Shown in pieces: positions 51,729 to 62,200 of a stretch of 64,000 nucleotides of DNA. Positions within the stretch are counted from its first letter, which is position 1. Each line of letters begins with the position of its first letter. The translations under genes were made by a program, and so were the position numbers. This DNA comes from Branchiostoma belcheri (taxonomy: Eukaryota; Chordata; Leptocardii; Amphioxiformes; Branchiostomatidae), in assembly GCF_001625305.1 (NCBI RefSeq), contig NW_017804675.1, positions 406,066-470,065 on the forward strand, read 5' to 3'. Under the pieces are notes generated by a model. It saw only the letters and a program-made list of their open reading frames with translations, was not told the DNA's origin and did no database searches.

Positions 51729-54427
51729 GGGGCAACCTTGGCCGTGAACTGGTCTATGTAGACAGTGCTGCTAAATATGTATCAGCAAAAATAGCTTGAT
51801 AACAACGACATACTAGTAACATCAAGCGAACGTTAACCCACAATAGCAACAATTGTGCGGAAGACGTTGGTTGTACATGTAGGTATTAAGGGCAGGGTTG
51901 AAAGGTCGTAGTATCTGTGTGGTTGAACCGGTCTATTGTCCCCGTAATCATTTGGCGTATCAAATAAACACACAGGCCTCCCGCCCAGGCACGCGACTGA
52001 CGTCGAATGGTCTGTCACAATTCCAGCCTAACTGTGGAAACCGCCACAGGTTTGTAAATGTGCCACTGCTGTATAAATAGACAAAAGTGATGCCTTCCGC
52101 ATTGGCCAGTGGTCTAGTGCTGAGAAAGGAGGGCGTTACTTTTCTACATATATTTGCCACAGGTCTGTAACATCTACTGTGGATACTAGTAGTCTCTACC
52201 AGACTAACTACGCTGGCTATATACATATAGGAGAATATTTACCAGGGGAGTTTGGCCGCCTTGTAGGTTTGACTGGCCGCGCAGGAGGGAAAGAAACAAC
52301 CTCCCCGCGGCCGGACTCCCTTGGCCAATTTTACTCTCTTTTTTGCCGAATTCTACGATCCGTATTCCCGTAGAAAGGCCTGGTGGAGGCCAGACTAAGT
52401 ACAATTAAAGCGAACTCTACCTAATCACATAGACACATACATTTATGCAATTACCAAAAAGCGAGAGGAAGTCAAAAGTACTTGTGTATACTTAACGTTT
52501 ATATATACATCTATATATACTGCATAGGATTGTTAATATGTGACTTGTGCTTAGCCCAGTGGGGCATAACAATAAATAGGATATAGAGGTTTTCTCCTAC
52601 ACAGCCACAACCTCTTACCTTGTTTACGTTTCGGTGTCTGTCAGGCATAAAGCGGCGAGAAGCAGAACTCCTATCAGAAGCTCCGAGGAAGTGTCTGATA
52701 GACACCGAATTAAAACGCAAGAAAGGTACTAGTAAGAGAATATTGTCTGTGTAAGAGAAAACGCCTATATCCTATACTCTACCAAACCGATGGAAGTGTC
52801 TTTAGTAATTAAGGGTGGTCCTTTGTACGTGTGGTTCTCCCGGTCTGACCACTCGTGATCACTCGGCGTATCGGACAGACTAACCAGGCAAACGACTGTC
52901 ATCGGGCGGTCTGCCAACATCTACTGTGGATACATTTGAAACAGAGGTTGGAAGTAAGCTCACTCTTTTTTTCTGCCAAATCCTTACCTCAGACGATGGC
53001 ATTTTAAGTGTCTACGCGTGTTTCAAAAGGAAAGAAGGTACCTTGCAGATATAGACGTAAGATAGTAATTTAGTGATTATTTATCCTACCCTAATATTTG
53101 AGTCATCTAACCTGGTACATTTGGCCCGTGTAAGGTATGAATATGCAATTAAGCGCATTGTTTTTGTCGCTGTAAAACGCCCAATCCACTAAGGCGTCTT
53201 CGTGCATGATACTAGTAACCTATTGAACACTATCACTCTTCTACATGACATGATGACGTGGCTAATGGCTAAGCTTTAGTTGTCTGCGCGACGTTATTGA
53301 ATTGGCAGGACAGTATATGTCACCGTGTTTGGCTTGTTAAAAGGAAACCAGTAATAAAAAGACCGATAAAGCGCCTGAAACTCAAAAAGAACACTTTAAG
53401 AAACAAGCCAAAGCCTAAACCTCTGCTTGTAGCTTAGACGTGAGGTAAACCACCTTTTTTTAACACTCGTGTCCCATAGATTTACAGAAACAAAACTTAG
53501 CAACGTGTTTATTACCTAAAACTGTACCAAGTTTAACTTCGCCTTTTTCCGTGTTAAGTTACATGCACTTTTGAAACACAAGAAAAACGCTAAAAGTGCA
53601 CCCAGAACTATACCATATTGCGCCTGGCTCTTTGGCAGAACACGTGTGTGATACTGTCCTGTCATGTGCGACTGGTTTTTCCAGTTCCTTCACGTGATTA
53701 GGCATGTTCTCTCAATTCATTTTAGCGACGCTAAAGAAGAGTGACGAATACTTGATTATTTGACAAGTGTCACTGACGAAAGGTAGTGGATACTACCTGA
53801 AACGTCTGACCTTTTCTAAAATCACATCCAGTCGCTTGAGTAAACTGTTCGTTGCGTAAGAAAGAGTAACGGATGTCGCTCAGAAAGTAATCTCAGAAAG
53901 TAATGTCCGGAAGTAATCTCCGTAATTTATCCAGTACTAGAGTTGTTTGGTTTGTCTCTGAACACCTGTGGTATAGCGGGTGGACTTTGCCCCTAACCTG
54001 GTATCCAGTCAACCGTAGTTCGGACATGCTCTCTTCGGGACTGTAGGAGCATTCTGCCGCCTGACTCAACTAGATACTCGGTAGGAGTTTACACGAAGTT
54101 TGAGTTAATCTATGACAATGCTAACCACGTAAAACACCTACCGAGGGTCTAGTTGTGGCAGGCGGCGGAGAGTTCCTTTATCCCCGAAGAGATCCCGCCC
54201 AGCCCACGGTAGACTGGACGCCAGGCTACGAAGCAAACATTGTGGCTTCGCGGTGTCATTTGAGGTCGCCCTTATGGACTTCGGTCCCTTGCCTTTACAT
54301 TTACTTTAAACCTTCGTTACGTACAGAAGAATACAGCTGCAGCTTGCCTTGTGTTTCAGAGCTTTTTCTGCCGACTTGTATTTAGAGGTTTCGCCTGCTT
54401 GGACCAGTTCACGGCCAAGGTTACCCC
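51729..54427. other. Shared upstream region of the head-to-head PM20D1 pair
   Basis: The 2.7-kb spacer separates the two divergent start codons and must contain both promoters. TATAAATA occurs near 52,071 (+), far from the plus-strand ATG. An orphan AAAGGCCTGGTGGAGGC minisatellite unit lies near 52,374. A palindrome-like segment around GGTGTCTGTCAGGC/GTCTGATAGACACCG is at 52,560-52,770, and a partial fold-back element lies at 53,745-53,853. No coding sequence is recognised. Confidence 0.55.
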
Positions 54428-56426
54428 ATGTCTACTGCACAAAGTTTGCTGCAGTGGGTCGGCGCTGCCTTGCTGTGTGTGGCTGTGATCGTGGTGGTCC
54501 GAACCGCCACCTTCCCTTCCTACCAGACGCGCCCACCGCCTTGTAACGCCACGGACCAAGACTTCATCCCCGCCACCCGAGCCCGTCTGGACCGGCTCAG
54601 CCAGGCCGTCACCTTCCGCACCGTCTCGTACGAGCCGGGGCGAGGCACGCCCGAGGAGCTGCGGAAGTTCCTGGCCTTCCTCCGCGCCAGTTTCCCCGCA
54701 CTGCACGCCTCCCCGCTCGTGACGAGAGAGGTGGTGGGCAACTTCAGCCTGCTGTACCGCGTGCAGGGCTCGGACCGCTCGCTGAAACCCGCGCTCCTGG
54801 CGGCCCATCTGGACGTCGTGCCCGTGACGGAGGAACCTGGCTGGGAAGCCGAGCCGTTTTCCGGGCAGCAGAAGGACGGGTTTGTGTACGGCAGGGGGAC
54901 CATCGACTGCAAACATAACGTCCTGGGGCAGCTGGAGGCGCTAGAGTTTCACCTGAACAGGGGTCATCGACCCAGACGGGCTCTCTACCTCGCCTACGGA
55001 CACGACGAGGAAGTCAGCGGCCACTACGGAGCGAGAAAAATCGGAGAACTTCTGGAAGAACGCGGAGTGAAACCAGAGTTTATCCTAGATGAGGGTCTCA
55101 CCGTAACCAAAGGGGTGGTTCCAGGGGTGGGCAAGAAAGTGGCGATGGTTGCTATTACAGAGAAGGGTTACGTCACGGTGAAGTTGAGTGTACGGGTGAA
55201 GGGAGGGCACGGGTCTATGCCTGAGAAAGAGTCGGCTATCGGCATTCTGTCCCAGGCAGTCACCAACTTGGAGAGGAACCTCCAGCCGAACCTCTGGGGT
55301 TCCGGTCCCGAGCGGGACTTTGCCGAGCACCTGGCGACCGAAATGAGCCTCCTGCCCCGCCTGCTCACGGCCAACCTGTGGCTCTTCACGCCCGTGGTGC
55401 GGTGGGTTCTGGCCCAGAAGCCCAGCACCAACGCCTTGTGCCGAACCACCACGGCCGTCACGCGCTTCAACGCCGGCATCAAGGACAACGTCATCGCTCC
55501 CGAGGCGGTCGCCATCGTCAACCACCGAGTCCACCCCAAACAGACGATCCAGGAGGTTCTAGAGCACAACCTCAAGGTCATCGACGACCCCAGGGTGAAG
55601 ATGGAGGTGGTGGAGTCGTTAGTTCCCGCGCCAGTCTCTCCGAGCGGCCCGGAGTCGGCAGCGTACATGGCGATACAGGAAAGTATCCAGCAGATCTACC
55701 CAGACTCGCTGGTGGCTCCTTCTGTGCTGATGGGAAACACAGGTGCGTAAACATGAGGAAACAACCATTTCCTAGTCTTTATTTGATTCATAATGACAGT
55801 TTTTTTCTTGTTGTTCGAAAATGTTTCACATATATAGATATTCCACAGTTCAAATACATTAACGTAAACCCAAACGATTTATTGTTTAGCTTTTATTGGT
55901 TTCAGAAATGTCACTTTTCTTTTGGAAAACATTGCTTCGTTTCTTCAAACACATAAGGTCAATGACCTGGACCAGACGTCTGTTACCATGGTAACTCTTG
56001 CTGTAACAGACACCCTGTGGTGTTGGGTAACATTCTGTAGCAATTAGGAGGGTAGAGTTGGTTAATTGGTCACCATAGACATGAATGTGTATATGAGTAA
56101 GAATACTAGTAAACAGAGCAGTAGTTTGCTAGGCTAGACCATGTGCATTTGCTTTGCAATTTTTACCATTTAAATGTTCATGTTTCGCGCGCTTCTTTCT
56201 TCATTCTGTGACGTCAGACACGCGTCACTACTGGAACCTCACGAGCGCCATCTACCGGTTCTCGCCGAACGTCATGACCCCCGAAGATCTCACGAGATTT
56301 CACGGCGTGAACGAGAGGATCTCCGTGCAGGACTACGAGAGGGTGATGAACTTTTACTTCCACCTGATGCGGAACGTGGACAAACCTTTGGTGGTGAGGA
56401 GGCACGAGCATGACGGAGACTTGTGA
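54428..56426 (+). CDS. PM20D1: PM20D1-like N-fatty-acyl-amino acid synthase/hydrolase, M20 family
   Basis: Two exons (54428-55742 and 56218-56426) encode 507 residues; human PM20D1 has about 502. A hydrophobic N-terminus (10-24) suggests a signal or signal anchor and secretion. The catalytic core shows His127 and Asp129 (AAHLDVV), bridging Asp160 (GRGTIDCK), general base and ligand Glu194-Glu195 (GHDEE), Asp221 (LDEG) and His467 (RFHGVNE) in exon 2. All match the M20A zinc-ligand set by position. In mammals the enzyme reversibly condenses fatty acids with amino acids to make mitochondrial uncouplers. The start ATG matches the inverted copy. The intron contains an exon-abutting repeat copy. 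C-terminal HEHDGDL might retain some protein in the secretory pathway, but this is speculative. Confidence 0.92.
55960..56165 (+). repeat. Exon-abutting repeat copy in the PM20D1 intron
   Basis: The copy runs from GACCTGGACCAGACGTCTGTTACCATGGTAACTC through TAAACAGAGCAGTAGTTTGCTAGGCTAGACCATG to GCATTTGCTTTGCAATTTTTACC. It ends about 50 bp before the acceptor at 56,218. The matching 3' end of the same insertion is at 49,969-50,030 (minus) in the inverted gene copy. Confidence 0.7.
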
Positions 56427-56459
56427 GGGGTTCAGATACTGAAGATAAATTTTACTGAG

Positions 56460-56665
56460 GCAGTAGCTAAGGACCTGCTGTGTCCAGAACCGTGCTTTAT
56501 CCAGAACCATGCTGACACGGCTCTGGATAGTCCTCGCGTATTTAGAACCATGCCTAGGGCGAATCTACGTTCTTGGATAAGCGGAGACTATCCAGAACCG
56601 TGTCTGATCCTAACCCTAACCCATTCAGGCATAGAACTATGATGCACGGTTCTGGATAGAACAGT
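56460..56665. repeat. Dispersed GGTTCTGGATA repeat copy
   Basis: CCAGAACCGTGCTTTATCCAGAACCATGC...CGAATCTACGTTCTTGGATAAGCGGAGACTATCCAGAACCGTG...ATCCTAACCCTAACCCATTCAGGC...CACGGTTCTGGATA shows the internal inversion of this family. It lies just 3' of the PM20D1 coding end. Confidence 0.75.
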
Positions 56666-56900
56666 ACTGACAGCCATAACAAGTAATGAAACATGTAGCC
56701 AGTTCTTTGATAGGCGGGTTAAAGTAACTAATTTTACAGAAAATGATATTCTTTTCTCTTTGTTGTGAGTAAGGTGGAGATTTGCAATGTTTACGAGTTG
56801 ATCAGTTTTGGGAGTTACTGTTATCAGGTAGTTGCTGCTTTTTAGGCTGGTAGTGGAACAGGGGGTCTGTACTTTGGGGTACTTGTAGTTTTAAAAAATT

Positions 56901-56906
56901 AATAAA
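56901..56906 (+). other. Possible PM20D1 polyadenylation signal
   Basis: AATAAA lies about 475 nt after the stop codon. A second AATAAA is at about 57,025. The region 56,427-57,879 otherwise holds repeats and no recognisable gene. Confidence 0.4.
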
Positions 56907-57165
56907 GGATCACAGATTTAATGCATCAAGACATTTAATTTTCAAGAGATAATATTTTGCAGTAAATATCACGTACAGTTATACTGTAAGCCTTTTTTTC
57001 AACTTTAAGTCCATGTATTTGTTAAATAAAGTCTCTAGAGTTAAATGTAAAACACAATAAGTGTAATTACATGAGATGTTACAGACTATACACAGTCTCC
57101 TGTGGGTCTCAACAGACCACGAAGTAGACCAATGTACAATAAAGTAGAATAAAACATAACTAAAT

Positions 57166-57350
57166 ACAGTGCATTAAAATAGAACAGAATAGAATAGAAA
57201 ATAACAGAGTAGAATAGAGAACAGAATAGCATAGAATAGAATAGAGAAAAGAGTAGAATAGAGAATAGAATAGAATAGAATAGAATAGAATAGAATAGAA
57301 TAGAATAAAACATAACTGAGTAGAACAGAATAGTGTGGAAAAGAATAGAA
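57166..57350. repeat. (AATAG)n/(AGAAT)n microsatellite
   Basis: An interrupted pentanucleotide array of GAATA units, most regular at 57,260-57,305. Long open frames on the minus strand here (runs of FYSIL) come from the array and are not genes. Confidence 0.92.
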
Positions 57351-57879
57351 TAGAAAACAAACAAACCAAATTATTGTGCAGTAGAGTGGAACAGAGCAGA
57401 ACCAAATATATCAGAATAGAATGGAAAAAAAAACAGAAACAGAGCAAACCAAACAGAATGTGATACTTTGATGCCGCTGAAAAAAGCGTTGTCAGCCTAA
57501 GATATAAGCCGTGCCTTTGTCTTTCTTCCAGAAACCTTAGACCATAGAAATTGTCTGAAATCACCTGAATCCCAGCTTCAGAATGGTTAACTTTACATTT
57601 TACATTCCATAACAATTCAGCCTTTTCCCGAATGTACAGGGGTGCGAGGGCCTAATTATCCAGACGAATATACTACTATTCGTACAAATCCTTACTCCAA
57701 ACATGCGGATTTGTATGAGAAAACCGACGGATTTTATAACTTTAAACAAATAAATGCTAAGTTTCTAACAGGCTTTGACCAAATGAGAGACGAAAGATTT
57801 GACATATCGTTGAACAAATTTCATAGATTTTATAACTTCTAGTGAATGCTCAGACACCACAAGTCTACAGTTTATCGGA

Positions 57880-59149
57880 TCACTCATAGTCCGCTGGGTC
57901 GGACTTTGGCTTCACCACGGCAGGTTTGGACTTCTTCTTGATCAGGTAGTGCGCCAGCGACCCGAGCACGGCCAGGAACACAACTCCGCCAACCGCGCCC
58001 CCGATCAGAACCCCCAGGGAGCCTCCACCGGACATTCCTCCGTCCTCCCCGGCTCCAGGGATCTCTGTGGGGAGAACAGTACATGTTAGAGTTAAGCCGA
58101 GACGGGGGGCGATACAGATTATCCTCCCAGGAACACCACTCCGCCAAACGCACCCCTATCAGAACCCCCAGAGAACCGCCACTGGACATTCCTCCATCTT
58201 CCCCTGCCCCAGAGATCTCTGTGGGGGAACGATACAGGTTAAAGTTTAGCCGGGACGGGGGACGATATAGACTACCCAACCAAAATCACCACCCTCCCAC
58301 CGCGCCTCCGATCATCACCCCAAGGGAGCCTCCACCGGACATTCCTCCGTCTTCTCCTGCACCAGGGATCTCTGTGGGGAGAACAGTACACGTTAAGTTC
58401 AGCCGAGACGGGGGGCGATACGGACTACCCCCGTCCTCCCCGGCACACGGGATCTCTGTGGGGGAAACGATACAGGTTAATGTTCAGCCGGGACGGGGGG
58501 TGATACAGACTTTGGTCTACTGTTCATTGTGCCTTGAAAAGAGCAATGGGGATTTCCCCGGTATAATGAACATGTAAATACTGTACATTAGTGTCTGCCT
58601 TTTCTGTCAAAACAACAACAACAAGTGGGAGAGTAGCTCAACTGTTCAAAAGGCTAAACTGGTTTGAAGAAGATTTTCAGTTTGGACTCACCGACTTCAC
58701 AGTTGTCTCCTTCGTACTTGTCTGTGCATGCGCAGGAGTACTGCGCAAACTCGTCCGTACAGGTTCCGCCATTCTGACACGGATCCGATGAACACTCGTC
58801 AATTTCTGAAAAAAAAAAACAGATTTAACAAACATTTCTATTCAAAAATCAGAGAAGTACGCAATTCCTAGGTTCCTGAATTCCCCCATGGCTAATTCCT
58901 GCAGGCTCCTGGTCAGATTCTGATAGCTTTGACCTCCTGTCATTTTGCCTGTCAATCTTCCCAAACCCATGTGCTGTCAACCTATTCTGTCAGGACAGAG
59001 ACACAAACCCACAGTACAGCCACCAGAAACAATTATACTTCTTAATACATTAAATGCACCCGTTTCTTGCATTGACTGTCGTCATTCAAATTGTGTAATA
59101 TATATCATATCTATATCTATATCTATCTATCTATCTATCTATCTATCTA

Positions 59150-59216
<67 letters not shown>

Positions 59217-62200
59217 ATATTAACATATTGTTTTTGCTACGTTTCCTCTTCTTCTGTTCCAAACACTGACCTTTGACCTGGCCAATGACCTGATTTGATG
59301 ACGTCTTTCACCATAGTTACAGGTGATGGGTTACATAATGTTGCAATTTTATAGTAGGAGTAACATATACTCCTGTCTGACCATAAGTATGAATGTACAT
59401 GTATTTGAGTAAGGATTAACAGGGCAGACCATATGCGAAGGTAAACATTATGCATTTGCTTTGCACATGTTACCTTTTTAGTAGATCATGATCATATTCT
59501 TAAAGGTGTTTCGAGTTTCCTTACCCTGGTCGCAGTTGGTTCCCTCCCACCCCTCCGTGCAGGTGCAGGTGTAGTAGTCCGGACCCTCCTCAGGTGTGTC
59601 CAGACAGGTGGCGTCATTCTGACACGGGTCCTCTGAACAGGGTCCTGCAGAAGGAAAAGTGCATGTCCTAAATATCTCAATTATGCATTGTAGCACATTG
59701 GGAATAGTAAGGCTATATCATTTTCACCAAAGATATAGTATACCTATAGTAAAACTACTGTATCACGAGGTTTTGTCCTGTGTTTTTATCATTTAGATAA
59801 TGTATAAAGCTAGGATGCTATTCTCTGGGGACATGTACTTCATTCCAAGTTATACCTATTCCTACAAATTAGGAAGATAGAAATAGGGGTGACAAATATA
59901 GAGTGTTTGTTTAGCCAACAGGATGCTAGCACTGTCTTTCACTGTGTGTTTTTATGGCATGTGACATAGAAAGTGCACTTAAAGTGCGGACACAACCGTG
60001 TTAAGTGTTACGCCCCAGATGCACAGACAACACTTAATATTGTTATGGTGCCTGAATGATCATGTCCCACTTCTAAATGTCTCAGTCTGTTAGAATGACT
60101 GTGTCCCACTCCTAACTGTCTCGAATTTAATGATCTTGTCCCACTCTTGATAATGGAGCATTTTAACACTAGTATCTGGATCCGGGTAAAGAATTGCACT
60201 TCGCCGCGACACGAGAGCGAAAATACAGACCACTCATCACCGAGTTCATGATGTCATGTCTCGACGTTCTGTCATTGCTGTCAGCATGTTTACTATACAA
60301 ACTATACTCTTACTGTAGATACCATTACCTCACTGTACATACTGTAGTATTACAGTTACTGTAGATAAACATTGGATACTATACTGGATGTTTTAGATAT
60401 CTTGTACTGGCCTTGTTGGACATAGCCATTGACTACTTGGGCAGCCCTGGCTTCACTATAGTTATGCTTTAGATACTGTACATGTATCTTTACTGCAGAT
60501 GCTGAATTACCCTTCCCAATAATAGCCGTTGAATAGTTTTACTGCCAAACCAGCAAAAAGATCAATGAAACCGCAGGAGAACTCACTGTCCTGGCAGAAC
60601 TATTGACAATGCCCCTACTGTACTTGGTGACAGTGAGTTCCACTCTGCGGTAGTTCCAGGAAAGAATGGATTCTTGAACACCTCAATCCTTGGTTGATAA
60701 CTCTGGTACCTGAAGGCATGGCTTTTTCTTGTTCTCTTCTGGGCTGGTATTAGGTACTTAGTAGTTGGGACGTCCAGCAGTTGTCCTTGTCTGTAACATT
60801 CACATAGTAGTGAATCTCTGTTTCTGCCAAACAATGTAAAAGAAAAACTCACTGTCCTGGCAGATCTCTCCCACCCAGCCTCCTGCGCATGTATCGTTTG
60901 GGCAGCGACCCGTGAACCTGTCACAAGCCACGTCATCCAGGCAGTGGCAGGTCTCTGTACAGTCCTCACCGAACTTTCCTTCTGCGCATTCTGAAATAAG
61001 AAATTGGAGATTTCAGACTTCCTGGAATTTTGTTTGGGTTTTCGTGACGTCCAAGTTTGCAGACGTTTGGAAAATGTTTTGGGTTTTTGTGAATGGGGTG
61101 AAACTGTATATTTTATGATGTAATTTTATCCACAGGTAATCTCTTAATCAATTTCTCCAAATAATGCATACACAGTGGGTAAAGCGCCGCACGGCCTAAC
61201 GTACACACCAGTACTGCACATAGAATCGGTAAGGTCACACCGAGATTTGTCTTATCCGAAACCAAGCTTTGTCCAGAACCGTGCTTTATCATCCACGCGT
61301 ATCCAGAACAGTGCCTGGATCAGGCTAATCTACGTTTTTGGATACGCGGAGACTATTCGGAACGGTTTCTGATCCAAAGAACTAGATAGGCACTGTTCTG
61401 GATACGATAGAGGCTATCCAGAACCATGCCTGATCCTAGCCCTAACCCATTCAGGTGTAGAACTAGATAGTGACAGTATCCAGAACCGTGCCTGATCCCA
61501 AACCCTGACCCATTTAGGCATCCAGGAACCAGACAGGCACAGTTCTGGATACGACAGTCCTCACCTGTCTGACAGTCGCCTCCCTCCCATCCCGCCTCGC
61601 ACCCGTCATCGCAGGCTCCGTTCACGACGTCACACTGCTCCTTACAGTTACACTGCTTCAGGCAGTTCACTCCGAACGTCTTCTCATCACAGGCTACACG
61701 GAGGGAAACAGGTTAACATATAACCACTCTCCTGTCACACTGCTCCTTACAGTTACACTGTTTCAGGCAGTTCACTCCGAATGTCTTCTTATCACAGGCT
61801 GGGAAACGGTCAGAATGATAAGCTGGTTTATGGTTTGAACGGCTCATTTTGTACATCAATCTATTGACAGAACTTTTTATGCCTGGCTAAGAGACCACCA
61901 AAACGCCAAAAGTGACAATGCCACAGTGAATGAATGAATGAATGAATGAATGAATGAATGAATGTATGAATGAATGAATGAATGAATGAATGAATGAATG
62001 AATGAATGAATGAATGAGTGAAAGAAAGAAAGAGCCTTACGATCCTGGCACTCCGGCGGTTTGAATCCTATGTAGCATGAGCATGCGTACGGGTCCTGGA
62101 TGCAGAACAGCCTCCCTGCACACGTCTCCCGCGCGTCCGTCTCGTCTGAACACTTGTACTCACACTCCAGCCCGAAACCGTTAGAACCACAGGCTGGAAC

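Noticed and set aside
51240..51761. Long open frames antisense to both PM20D1 copies
   Set aside because: High-GC coding DNA leaves antisense frames open. The sense frames carry all M20 catalytic residues.
57086..57615. Minus-strand frames rich in FYSIL
   Set aside because: They are the translation of the (GAATA)n microsatellite.
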